NCBI RefSeq assembly: GCF_036373705.1 | Contig: NC_089863.1 | Span: 27,932,227 to 27,996,226 of the forward strand | Source: Amia ocellicauda | Taxonomy: Eukaryota; Chordata; Actinopteri; Amiiformes; Amiidae | Direction: 5' to 3' | Length of the DNA stretch: 64,000 bases | In this document: positions 1 through 11,187 of the stretch, piece after piece | Layout of the letters: each line of letters opens with the position of its first letter | Numbering within the stretch: the first letter of the stretch is position 1 | Notes under the pieces: model-generated | What the model saw: only the letters and a program-made list of their open reading frames with translations | The model's database searches: none | What the model was told of the DNA's origin: nothing | Made by a program: the position numbers and the translations under genes

Positions 1-120
1 AGTACCAGCCGCACTGGGTCCACACTCAGATCCCTGTGCCCCGAGTGCCTGTGTTAAACCCACAGCTTGTGGCTCCCTTTCCCCTGAGTCAGGGAGAGTG
101 CTGGCCTCTACAGCTCCTGG
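1..120 (-). CDS. 5' coding exon of a second C2H2 zinc-finger gene, cut by the window edge
   Basis: Read on the minus strand, the first ~90 bases encode EPQAVGLTQALGAQGSECG, nearly the same as EPQTVDLTQALGTQGSECG in the zinc-finger gene at 11188-12414. The non-coding sequence upstream of the exon (about 120-345) also matches the sequence upstream of that gene (about 12480-12700). This is therefore the start of a tandem paralogue whose fingers lie left of the window. Compared with the other copy, a block of about 40 bases coding for the LSGVEFSPIT stretch is missing. No finger can be seen here, so calling it a zinc-finger gene rests on the paralogy. Confidence 0.65.
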
Positions 121-1555
121 GGGAGGACAAGATGCAAGCACAGATCAGAACAGTATCCAGGCAGTGTGTTGAATGAGTCTGTACTGAAAACAACCAAGTT
201 ACACAACTAACTCAACAGGCAAACAGTCACATGTGTAGAACCAATGTGGGCCGCCCACAGTGCAGATGTGTAGCAACAGCAGGGCTGTGATGTAAATGCC
301 CTCATAACTCTCTTTCAAACATCTACAGACATGAGAGCGACAGAGCCCAGAGAGATCTGAAATGTTGAAATGGAGCACTGATGGCAATGATACAAAATAA
401 ACTGAATTTCAGTATAACCAGACTGATGGGATACACCACAGTGTCCTGGTGGTCATAGCACATGCCTTAAAGCAGGAGCTCTGAATTGAACACATTTATT
501 GATTACTTATTATTAGGGCCCAACAGATATATCAGAGCACTGATATTATCGGGCGATATTGGCCTTTTACAGAAATATCTGTATCGGCACATATTCCATC
601 AATAATGCACAGATATATTTTCTCAAACTTTTGGCTAAATATTTTTTTTAAATTACCATAAAATCCTTCATCAGACAATAATTAAATACGTTAAATTGGT
701 TTTACAATCATTATTATAATTATTCACCATTATTTTTTTAACATAGTTCCAGTGCTTTAGTTTACACTAAAAGCTTCCGACTCCACAGTGATTCTCATGT
801 GCAGCGGCGCCACGCGCAATACTGGGCGCCGTTCTGAAACAAACAAGTACCCACTGAGAAACACATGCCTCATAAAACAATAAACATGCGTTTGATGTTT
901 CCTGATGCTTGTTTGATTCTACACAGGATCTTACACAATCCTGTAGGATCCTGCGAAGGGTCTTATAAGATCTTAAAGGATCATACAGGATCCTAAGCCA
1001 TATCATAGGATCCTGACCTGATTTTACTAAAACCTATAGTGTTGCACATGATCATGTGGTATTGTGTGGATAAATATATATGGAACATGCTACACTAATT
1101 TCTTGAAGGAATAATAACAAGAAAGAGTACACACAATTTTATTTGTTTGAACAAAAAATAAATGTCCATAAAATGCCATTATGTCCAGCTGGTCTTTCAT
1201 TTGTTTAAAAAAACATATATAAGTTGTTAAACATTGTGAATTCAATACAGCCACCTGTCAGGTCTAGATGCCCAGCTAAGTAAACAGAGGTGAGGATCCA
1301 GTTGTGGATTCTGCAGAACCGAAAAAGTTTCACCGAGGAGTGGAAATCCAAGTAACAGTGCAAGAAGGGCGAGGCAAGAGGCATAGTCAAGTAAACAAGC
1401 AGTAGAAGAACAGTGATCAGGCTGGGGTCAATGCACAGGATTTCAGAAGTTACTATCCAGAAGGTTTTATTCATTTTAACTATTGTGATTTTATTCTGAC
1501 TAGATGTTTAATTTGTCATTTTACTGATCAAATATTTCACCTCACTGCGCAGACG
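120..1555. other. Non-coding flank of the left zinc-finger copy
   Basis: 120-345 is the upstream or intronic flank shared with 12480-12700. About 515-640 carries a diverged repeat with alternating CGATATT/ATATCGG-like words, a common type of decayed DNA-transposon sequence in fish. 905-1020 is a cluster of AGGATCCT-like words. Short open frames here have no recognisable protein features. I see no gene. Confidence 0.5.
905..1020. repeat. Cluster of AGGATCCT-like words
   Basis: About 110 bases contain roughly ten copies of GGATC or GATCTT words, including four TAGGATCCT or CAGGATCCT palindromes at irregular spacing. It looks like a short degenerate repeat with a period of about 10-20 bases. 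No gene overlaps it convincingly. Confidence 0.5.
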
Positions 1556-1843
1556 CACCACGACTCGCACTGCACTCAGACTCATTATGTTTTTTTATAA
1601 ATCGCATTTCTTTAAAAAGGCAGACATTAATAAAACAAACACATTACCAAGGGCAGCTCTTGGGATCTCTCTCTCTCCGCTACTCCGCTCTCCTATCCTG
1701 TCTCCTCGGCTCCTCAAAATCCGCCCGTCCGCTCTGGTACTCCAGCTCCACTCGCACGGCCTCACAGACATGATTCTGTCTGCGGTTCTATAAAATCAAA
1801 CGATGATGAAACAATGAAACCCTAATTAACCGAATAATGGAGG

Positions 1844-2012
1844 AGCGGTGTAGGACAGCAGTTCCTGGCCATACAAAACCTCCCACCCCGCTTTCCGGTT
1901 CGGTCTCTTGGGTTCTACGCAATGCTGAGCATGCACATTTCTTAAACACGAAAACTCTTATGAGCAAACTTCATTGCCCAGCGGCAACTGCATATTGACC
2001 TCGAAAGGGAAT
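1844..2012 (-). promoter_or_regulatory. Promoter-like module, left copy (serves minus strand)
   Basis: This ~170-base block matches 14391-14560 in the same orientation. It contains a CCAGCGGC word resembling a ZNF143/SBS site, a GCATGC core like an NRF1 half-site, and a conserved GTTCCTGGCC stretch. It lies upstream of the minus-strand zinc-finger exon at the left edge, as its paralogue lies upstream of the gene ending at 12414. A promoter or first-exon role is inferred from position and conservation; there is no transcript evidence. Confidence 0.45.
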
Positions 2013-2239
2013 ATTTTGGAATAGTGTAAGGAAAGTGCTATAATAATATAATATACATTCAATTAATGCTTTTACATGGCAAAATTGAGGACAGTTTGTT
2101 TCCCAGTTGCAATTTTCTTTTCATACTTTTTGTCTGAAAAGTACTTTTACAAAATCAATTGGGTCCTTAATAAAATACATTTCAGCAGCTCACAGATAAT
2201 TATTGAAGCATATTGCTATGAGCAAATACAAAATAAACA

Positions 2240-2300
2240 CTAGACGGAACTGGAAAGGGGGGAGGGGAAGTTTTGGTTGGCCGGGAACTATTGGTCACGT
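2240..2300 (+). promoter_or_regulatory. Partial inverted copy of the promoter-like module
   Basis: GGAACTGGAAAG through GGCCGGGAACTATTG is the inverted counterpart of part of 1844-2012 and matches 15590-15640. The right-hand duplicate has the same arrangement of two modules facing opposite ways. Only ~60 bases are preserved here. Confidence 0.4.
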
Positions 2301-2894
2301 TCTCGTGTCGCGCAGCAAGTTGCGGTATGTCTGAGATCACACGCAGCAGATTGAAGAACGCCTTTCTTTACAAACCCTGCAGAAATCGATCTGATTGGAT
2401 GACTTGATTTTGTATTAGTTCTATGCCCAGATTTCAGTTTTTTTATGTAAAACACGGGAATTGCCAATCATTTAAGTTACAGCTTTATTGTGCACCACAG
2501 ATTTAATTATTTTAACATATAATGTAAAATATTTTATAAACCATTGCCAATGCTAAAGCGTTTATCTAGAATTCTTTATCTATGGTGTTGACAATGCTGT
2601 GTGTGATAAGTTGTCGTTCACCTCTGCAATCTAGGGGGCTGCAGTAGTTTTAATTCAGCTTAACATGTCCAATCTCTGCAGCGTCTCTTTTGTCTCACAG
2701 CCACAGCTAGGCTTGCGCAGCAACTTATCTGAGATGCACTGGGCTGCATGATTCTGCACAGATTTCTGCGGGTGGGGCTTAGTGACGGAACGCAGAAAAA
2801 CTCAATGAACGCGCATCTCTGAATTTCTGTGCAGAACTGCGCAGACCTGTGCAGAATTGAGCTTCAAGAACACGACCACTGTATCCTACACCGG

Positions 2895-3550
2895 GGCTGC
2901 ATCCCAAATTGCACACTTCTTCCCTACAGCCTTCAACAAGTCTACACTTTGTGTGACGTTGTGCTGACGTCACAGAGTGTGCACTTGAGTTAGCGAGGGT
3001 GTAGTGAAGCTAAAAGCGTTCATTGGGACACACTTCACAACCTTTTCAAGTCATCTGTCTCTGTATTTAATGAATATATATATTATTATTATTATTAATA
3101 ATAATAATAATTTGGAAATACATTGTTCCCGAATATCACCTTCTAGTTTTATTGGCTACTACTTCAGTATTCAGTATAAAATCTTCAGTATTAATAGTAA
3201 TTTAATAGTGTTTAAAAATTCCAGTGAAAAAACATTTCAGCACCTATCAATTAATTAATTAATGAAGTAGTACAAATGTAGGAGGTGATATTTCCACATT
3301 ATTATTATGAAATCTATTATGTTGAAATCCTTTAAAAAAATATTTGGAAGAGGAACAGTGCAAATGCTATAGCAGTCTCCATTCTTTAAAACTACAATCA
3401 AGAAAAGAAAGTGTAAGTACTTTCTCAGTCAAAGGTAAAGGTGCTGCACCTCTCACTCAATAACACACTCTGACACTTCAGTACAATGTCAAGCGAAGTG
3501 CACATTTGTCGAAGGGTGCAGGGAGCAAGTGTGCGATTTGGGACACAGCT
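2895..3550. mobile_element. Non-autonomous DNA transposon (MITE) with ~45-bp terminal inverted repeats
   Basis: The left end GGCTGCATCCCAAATTGCAC and the reverse complement of the right end, AGCTGTGTCCCAAATCGCAC, agree over ~45 bases, continuing through CCCTAC/CCCTGC and CCTTCAACAA/CCTTCGACAA. The interior (3030-3480) is AT-rich with no transposase. A near-terminal TGACGTCA palindrome lies at about 2963. The target-site duplication is not clear, so the superfamily is left open. Confidence 0.65.
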
Positions 3551-3625
3551 TGGGAAAAGACAAAAGCAGTTGCTTTTTCAAAACAACATCCCAGGTGTTA
3601 TGATGAAACCCCTCCTTCCAAGCCT

Positions 3626-5030
3626 ATTGTGCTGTGCAGTGCAGTAGAGTACAGTATTGTGCAGTGCAGTAAAGTATTGTGCTGTGCAGTGCAGTGCAGT
3701 AGAGTAGAGTACAGTATTGTGCAGTGCAGTAGAGTACAGTAAAGTATTGTGCTGTGCTGTGCAGTGCAGTAGAGTACAGTATTGTGCAGTGCAGTAGAGT
3801 ACAGTATTGTACAGTACAGTAAAGTATTGTGCAGTGCAGTGCAGTAGAGTACAGTATTGTGCAGTGCAGTAGAGTACAGTATTATGCTGTGCAGTGCAGT
3901 GCAGTAGAGTAGAGTACAGTATTGTACAGTGCAGTAAAGTATTGTGCTGTGCAGTGCAGTAGAGTACAGTATTGTACAGTGCAGTAAAGTATTGTGCTGT
4001 GCAGTGCAGTAGAGTACAGTATTGTGCAGTGCAGTAAAGTATTGTGCTGTGCAGTGCAGTAGAGTACAGTATTGTGCAGTGCAGTAGAGTACAGTATTGT
4101 ACAGTGCAGTAAAGTATTGTGCTGTGCTGTGCAGTGCAGTAGAGTACAGTATTGTGCAGTGCAGTAAAGTATTGTGCTGTGCAGTGCAGTGCAGTGTAGT
4201 AGAGTAGAGTACAGTATTGTGCAGTGCAGTAAAGTATTGTGCTGTGCAGTGCAGTGCAGTAGAGTAGAGTAAAGTATTGTGCAGTGCAGTAGAGTACAGT
4301 AAAGTATTGTGCTGTGCTGTGCAGTGCAGTGCAGTAGAGTACAGTATTGTGCAGTGCAGTAGAGTACAGTATTGTACAGTGCAGTAAAGTATTGTGCTGT
4401 GCAGTGCAGTGCAGTAGAGTACAGTATTGTGCAGTGCAGTAGAGTACAGTATTATGCTGTGCAGTGCAGTGCAGTAGAGTACAGTATTGTACAGTGCAGT
4501 AAAGTATTGTGCTGTGCAGTGCAGTAGAGTACAGTATTGTACAGTGCAGTAAAGTATTGTGCTGTGCAGTGCAGTAGAGTACAGTATTGTGCAGTGCAGT
4601 AAAGTATTGTGCTGTGCAGTGCAGTGCAGTAGAGTAGAGTACAGTATTGTGCAGTAGAGTACAGTATTGTACAGTGCAGTAAAGTATTGTGCTGTGCAGT
4701 GCAGTGCAGTGTAGTAGAGTAGAGTACAGTATTGTGCAGTGCAGTAAAGTATTGTGCAGTGCAGTGCAGTGCAGTAGAGTAGAGTACAGTATTGTGCAGT
4801 GCAGTAGAGTACAGTATTGTGCAGTGCAGTAAAGTATTGTGCTGTGCAGTGCAGTGCAGTAGAGTAGAGTACAGTATTGTGCAGTGCAGTAGAGTACAGT
4901 AAAGTATTGTGCTGTGCAGTGCAGTGCAGTGCAGTAGAGTAGAGTACAGTATTGTGCAGTGCAGTAGAGTACAATACTGAGCTGTGCTGTGCTGTGCTGT
5001 GCTGTGCTGTGCTGTGCTGTGCTGTTCTGG
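3626..5030. repeat. 1.4-kb pentanucleotide satellite, units of the form NNNGT
   Basis: About 281 five-base units lie in one register: GCAGT, AGAGT, ACAGT, ATTGT, AAAGT, GCTGT and rare GTAGT. Only a few units depart from the GT ending (ATTAT near 3875, ACAAT/ACTGA near 4975). Units recur in longer strings of ~50-70 bases, giving a higher-order pattern. The last ~50 bases are pure GCTGT. On the minus strand these unit types create no stop codon, so open frames of 553 and 488 codons (3578-5239 and 3598-5064) arise, reading as repeated TVLYCTAQ-like words. I regard these as by-products of the repeat, not genes. Confidence 0.9.
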
Positions 5031-5039
5031 ACTGTCTCT

Positions 5040-6452
5040 CTGCAGGACCAGGATTCAGCTTCAAAACAGGCCTTTATGTAACCTCCCTCAACCGACACTG
5101 TGGAGTCAGTAAAAAGCACAGACTGGCAGACAACTAGCATAAAAACTGTTATTTTGTGATTAGTACATTGTATAGCTGTTTTAAAACATTTTTTCAGAAT
5201 TATCGACCAGATAAATAATAATAAACACCATAACAACAATAATAATTGTGATCCCCCTCAGGATTCTTCAAGGCGCCAACAATACTGAGAGATACATGGG
5301 ACCTGGGTTCTTCTCTGTGTTGCTTAATTATGGATATTGAAATGGGTGATGTGTGGGGACTTTATGCAAACATACTGATAAGTAATACATATATAATGGA
5401 TTTATCTTTATAATATATATAGCGCACAGTGCCTCCATCTAATACACTTAAAACACATCTCAGAGAGCAGTAAGTAGTTATATTAGGGATTGTCAATAAA
5501 ATACCGAAGTTGTGAACAGTGTTGCCCAGTAGCCTTCACATTATGCATGAATCCAATATTGAGAGTTGCAAAACATTTGTTTTTATTTTACCAAAACTGA
5601 ATTAAAAGGAAAATAATTGCAAGTACATTTACCTGAATGCTTCAACCCAGCTAAGCATTCATCACTGCTTTCTCAAAATCAAAATAATGAGAGACAGCTT
5701 ACAGTAAAACAATAGATTTTCTTTATAGTGGTACCACTTTCAATTACTAAATTAGCGGGGGTCCCCAGAATAAAACATCAGTCTTTGAATGAGTATTTTA
5801 TAAGGCCTCTCTCCTCCCGTTGGATGAATCTGGTAAACAGAAAACACATTGTATGTCCAGGAAAATTGTAGATCCTTATAGTTTTAAATAATAGTCCCAA
5901 ACACAAGTATAGACCCCCTTAGAGAAAAAATCAAAATGTCATTTATCCTCTTCACTTGCAATTGAAACACACATGATTCTCCATCTCTCTAACTAGAGCT
6001 CCTCTTTTCTTTTCATTCAAAATCAACCCAGTCGTGCTGTGTACTCACTGACCCAGGACCTTCCCTTTCTCTTGTTCAGTGTCCTCGATACTCGGTCCTC
6101 ACTCCAAACCCAAATGACCTGAAGTTTGCACATGCACTTTCATTTTCTTTCATGTATTTGTCTGTCTTTCGTTTCGCAAACACTCAGCCCACTCTCCCCT
6201 CTTCAGTGTTGTCGTGTCCCTCTTTCAATGCTCCCCCTCACAACACGGCTCCGTCCCGATGGTTCCGGGACACATTTGAGAAGCCCTGTCTTAAACGTGC
6301 ATTAATACAATATTTATCACTGTCAACCCTCAATTTCTATGGCTAATCGAAAATGTAGAGTTGAAAAAAAATATAGTCTCTGTAAAAGCAACGGTACTTC
6401 CCAGCCTGGATTGGCGGGGAGGTGGGGGGGGTATATAATTATAATCATAATC

Positions 6453-6484
<32 letters not shown>

Positions 6485-6927
6485 ACAACAGCTGGTTTAA
6501 GTGTTCAAGGTGAAATTCATGAACAAAGATAGATTTTTTAAGACCGTGGATTCATGTAGCCCAAATCCCCAGATCAAGCGCTGATGTCAGTGACTGAGAG
6601 GCCTCCCGGAATCAGCCCATCTACAGTCTGATGAGGAGGGGAAGGTGTTTAGTTTTGTCTTTTAAAGTTAGTATAAGTATAATAGTACATATTTAGCATA
6701 GTTTGGCAGTGATTCCCTACATGGGGAATATTCTCTACACTAGAGCAGAGCAGTACCATGAAATGAGAAATATTCCTTAGGCATGTTTACTGCAGACTAG
6801 TCTAGGGGCCAGTAATGGACCAGCGCAGTACAGCACAGTGATGTGTGTTGAGCCCATAGGAAACCACAGAGTCAAACAGTGCAAAGACCTGTGGCAAGCT
6901 GAGCATGGTAATTGTTCATAAGGAGAG

Positions 6928-6995
<68 letters not shown>

Positions 6996-7080
6996 TGTCT
7001 TGGTTGGGATCATTTTAGCAGGTAGGGGCATGAGAACATTATTTAAGAATGGTTTGTTTGTTTGTTTAAAATAATATATC
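5040..7080. other. Non-coding, repeat-bearing stretch
   Basis: 5040-5150 is unique sequence shared with the right duplicate (about 17595-17660). The remainder is AT-rich. A CAT-repeat microsatellite lies near 6450-6485 and an ATA array at 6931-6994. A short block near 6600-6645 matches 17690-17730. The minus-strand frame crossing the ATA array is a poly-isoleucine artefact. No gene seen. Confidence 0.5.
6931..6994. repeat. (ATA)n microsatellite
   Basis: About 21 uninterrupted ATA/TAA repeats. Confidence 0.95.
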
Positions 7081-7141
7081 AAGGCAATCTGATAATTTCT
7101 TGTAGTTGTGTTGCTCTGTCTCAGTCTCTGTGTCTCTCTGC

Positions 7142-7186
<45 letters not shown>

Positions 7187-7215
7187 AGCCTCACCAGTTC
7201 ATTCTGCTAAGCCAG
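7081..7215 (+). repeat. Truncated left copy of the segment leading into the Ig-like exon
   Basis: TTCTTGTAGTTG, TTGCTCTGTCT, a CT-rich run and CCCAGCCTCACCAGTTCATT match 18530-18625, where the sequence continues into an Ig V-like exon. Here the match stops at CCAGTGAG (~7220). The CT tract has grown into a (CT)n microsatellite at about 7140-7186. Confidence 0.55.
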
Positions 7216-7219
7216 TGAG

Positions 7220-8800
7220 TTAACAAATACAAATAAAATAAACAAACCACTAGACATGGAAGAGAGAAAAACAAAAACTCCTAGTATATTATTAGTAAAT
7301 GAGTAGTAAATTAAGACATCACAGTAGGATTAGATACCCCACCCGGGTAGCCCACAAGTGTTGGGGCGGGGGGGGGGGGGTTGTTTTGAGTGTCTACACA
7401 TCCCTGTTATTGCATGGTCTTGATTGAATTAAATATTGTAACAGTTTCTCCTGAACTGTCAAGGAAGGGTTCAAAAACAAGAAACTCGCAACTGTGAACA
7501 ATACAATGCTCTTTATTTTGTACTTGCACTTACTCTGTAGTGTTTATATATTGACTGGCTGTGTGTATATTCTGAAAGCATTGTTTGATTTTGAGCACAG
7601 TCAGGGGTTTTGTGAAAGCAGTTTGAAGATTTGTTTTTGTGTTTAAAGTTTTGAGAAAATGTCTTTCTGTTGGGATCCTGATCAGGACTTAATTGAGCAA
7701 ATCGTTAAATACCAAAAGGTGGTTATAAAAAGAGAACTGGCCCCTTCGGAAGGGGGGGGGCAAGTAAGCGGTTCATGTGTAAGTGAGAGAGGGAGTGAGA
7801 GTGAGAGTGAGAGTGACTGACTGTTCTGTGTTGTGTTGGAGACCAAGAAGGTGCTGATGGTTTCCTGTACAGCGGAGCTACAAAGACCCAAGTCCCTGAA
7901 GAAAGCCAAGCGCAAGAGGGATTACTGGTATTGATTTTTATGTACTTGTTTGGTGCTATTATGTTTGTTTGGGTTGGGTGCTGAGACTGGCTAAAATGCC
8001 GTTGGGGTTCTATTATAAAATCTCCCTATGATTTCCCTTCTTTCTTGCAGTTTGTTTGAATGGAACATTTTGTGTTTTTATGAATAAACACTGACTCTGA
8101 GAAATACCTCATTGAAACTGACTCCACTCCTCTACACTCTGGCTAGTTGTTAGAAATATATTAGCAGACCTCCCTGGGACAATGAAGGTGATATTCACAG
8201 GTATATAACCCAATAGTGTATATGCTGTCACCACCTTTATTGTGGCTAATAAAAACTCTGACCTGTCTTTTGGTCAGTCCAATTCATGTTGGGTGCGGTT
8301 TACTACACCGCAGGTACATTCTGTGTTGTACTACCGCAACCCACCCTCCCCCAAGGACTGCACTTCGCCAGACCGAACTGAGATCAATAAGGCCAGCGGG
8401 GAGCTGCAGTAGATGTTCGAAACACTACAATGAGGGGGCTATATCGTGAAGGCTCAACGCATATGTCTTTGCTTCTGGGAGCTACAGGGGCGGCCCCCAC
8501 TCACCCCAATTGCATAGTTCTTCTACTAGCCGCTTCGATGCATGTAGAACCGCGAGGATCGGGTGCTTATTTTCACACTATTAATCCTCACTGTGTAGGC
8601 TTTCCATGTCCCCAGGTCCCTGTATAATGCTATCACCCTGCTCTCAAAGAGAGGAGCGTTTAAGTCTTCATTTTCCATAGCAGTGCAGCGATGGCTATGA
8701 GGACCAGGTTTTATCCCAATCTGGTCACTTACTTAATTGATTGAATTACTGGGCCTAATTAGTCACAGGCCCTCTGTGTGTTCCAGGTACTCAGTGACAA
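7220..8800. other. Non-coding stretch with a possible short terminal exon
   Basis: 7365-7381 is a G-run. At about 7838-7930 a plus-strand frame ends in a basic peptide, ELQRPKSLKKAKRKRDYWY, then stop; an AATAAA follows at about 8082. This could be the last exon and 3' UTR of a lost receptor-type gene, but nothing confirms it. 7785-7815 is a GAGAGT/GTGAGA repeat. 8210-8640 holds only short open frames without features. Confidence 0.3.
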
Positions 8801-8804
8801 GGAT

Positions 8805-9252
8805 TCAGCCTATAGAAGCTGCAGGACAGCAGCTCTGCAGGAACAGTGTTGGCCGCTGCTGAGTTGGACACATTAGGATCCTTTTAACTCCATCAGTGGC
8901 AGTGCATGGGACAGAGACGGAGATGACGCAGATGGTCTTGTTGGTCCTAGACTCCCTCACTGTGTTCTGGCCCTGGTCAGCTGCTGTGAGTGAGCGCAGC
9001 TTCAGAGAGCTGGCCTGCACTGACACTCTGTGCTCGTACCAGGGGCCAGGGCGGCTCGCTGCCCCCTCTACACAGCCACACTGAGACGGAGGCTCTCCCT
9101 CCTACCAGAGCAAATGGCACCTCCACAGCAGCACTGGAGTGGAGAGGGAGGGAGAGAGGGGCTCCACACTGCAGGGGGAGGTCTGTGTGTGACCTGAGAG
9201 GAGCAGAGACACAGGACAGGGTCAGAATCAGCAACACACACACTACATGCAC
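8805..9252 (-). pseudogene. Immunoglobulin V-like domain remnant with signal peptide, frameshifted
   Basis: On the minus strand a start at 9252 opens a hydrophobic leader, VCVLLILTLSCVSA, followed by a region with LVGGRASVSVWLCRGG. Around 9030 the reading continues in another frame as PWYEHRVSV, then SSLKLRSLTAADQGQ and TNKTICVISVSV. The second part has the ordering of an Ig V-set E-F-G region (L.L..L...D.G), but the usual YxC is replaced by NTV. Two frames and loss of the cysteine point to a decayed exon or gene. Domain order fits the family; the identification is by eye. Confidence 0.45.
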
Positions 9253-9259
9253 TTACACT

Positions 9260-11180
9260 CACGCACTTACACTCACGCACACATCAAGCACCTTGCAAAA
9301 GTGTTCTGGATATTACTGACTGATGCACATTTTCTCCCATCCCAGCCATTGATCTGTATGAAAGTTGTTGTTGGCCTCACACATCCCTCACCGGTGTCCT
9401 CCGGTTGCTCAGTCTGGAGGGACAGCTGATCTAGGCAGTGTCTCGGTGGTACAATGCACCTTCTATTTCTATATGATTGAGTAGTCTGTGCTCACAGGAA
9501 TATTCAGACTTTTTTATTTTTGTAATCTTCTCCTGACCTGTGTTTCTCAGTCACTTTATCCCTGACTTGCCTTGAAAGCTCCTTGGTCTTCATGGTTCAG
9601 CCTTTGCTTTAAAAACACTACCTGACCAAGGAACCCCACAGAGACTGGTGTTTTCATTCTGAAATCATGAGAACAAGTTATTGCACACAGACAGAGGCCA
9701 TTCAACTAATTGTGTGGCTCGTTAAGGTCATTTTGTGAACCTGAATTAATTGAGCTTTGCCACACAAAGACTTTGGATACTTATTAATCATGATTTTAAT
9801 ATGTTTTATTACTTATGTTTGTATGTGTTGTAAAAAATAGGGCATGGGGACTTAAAAAAAAAAAAAAGTCTGACAGGGTAATAAACTGCACTTCCCAGAG
9901 GGCTTAGCACCGACAGAACTGAATAGGAAGGGGAGTTAGAAGATGGGGAACTTTAGTTGGATAGGTTCTCCAGATTAACAAGTTAACAAGTTTTTATTAT
10001 TTTAATATACGTTGAGTTAAATGTAAATGCTTAGTAAGGCAAGAATTGTAAACCTAATATTGATTTAAAATTAAATGTCAATCACGTGTCTGTTTTGGAG
10101 CTGATTTCACAGAGAAAAGTTGCTATGTTTTCTAGTCACATTAAAACAAGATTGATTCCTGGTTGTGGTTTTAAAAGCATGCGTTTGTTCTTCACATATT
10201 TGATGCTGCTTTGCCATCCTCACAAACAAGCAATAACCTTGACATACAAGAGCTTATTCACACACCCAACAGAAAGAACTGTGGCAGAGTGTAGGAACAT
10301 GTTTATTTTAGATTTTAGGAAAGTGATTAATGCCATAGATGTGAAATCTACAAAACATGGTAACAATTCATATTAGAATACAAACATGAATCAACTATAA
10401 ACACAATGACAGTTATCAGTCACATTAACAGAACTGTACAAAACTGAAACTAACAGCAAATAATTATTTAACAAAACACCAGCACACAGTAAACTGTCAA
10501 CTAAGTCATCCTGAGTAAGGATTGTACTAATAATAATAAAGTATGAAGAACTGCACCAGTATTTCACTGGAGTAGTGTAGTTAATGTGTGGTACAGATTA
10601 GTGACGTTCACTGCTGGAGAATGGAGTCAGACAGAACTGAGTGAATTTCCCAGACAAACACTGATGTCTAACTGCTGTGCCGGACAAAGATCTGCTCTGA
10701 TCAGCTGCTTCAGACTCCTGTCACTCAGCAAACTGAATGGGCAGCTGATCATTATTTCTGATGTGCTCACAGGACAAAATGAAACCATTTCTTCTAATCT
10801 GCACCAGAAAAACTGTGACAAACATATGACCAAAAGCATTTCACTTTTCATTGTCTAACATTCTTACAATAACAGGTGTGTCAAAATCAGCAGCTGTCTT
10901 CTGGTAGTGCTCAAAATTACTTATAATGAGAGCTAAGGAAAATTAGTACGGACTACTGTGGGAGTGACTACTTTGGGTTTTGTTTTGATGTGGAGATCCA
11001 TAAATAGTAGTCATCCATAAATGACCTTAAGGAAAAAAAGTAGGTGCTGGCAAACTGCTATAATACACAGAGAACTGATGCATAGAACTATTAACATAAA
11101 TGTTTTGTAGCCTAATTTGAATTTAAAAATCCAATCCAGTATAGACTCTCTAGTACAAATACACTGTTGAGATATAAGGC
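9260..11180. other. Non-coding region 3' of the zinc-finger gene
   Basis: 9237-9290 is CA-rich (ACTCACGCAC repeats). 9855-9868 is a poly-A run. The minus-strand zinc-finger gene ends at 11188, so about 10400-11187 probably contains its 3' UTR. I see no further coding sequence. Confidence 0.4.
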
Positions 11181-11187
11181 TGCTTGC

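Noticed and set aside
3578..5239. 553- and 488-codon open frames on the minus strand
   Set aside because: They exist because the pentamer units generate no stop on that strand. The peptides are pure repeats of the DNA unit, overlap each other in different frames and have no domain.
6777..7082. 101-codon minus-strand frame with a long isoleucine run
   Set aside because: The run is the translation of the ATA microsatellite; the rest has no protein features.
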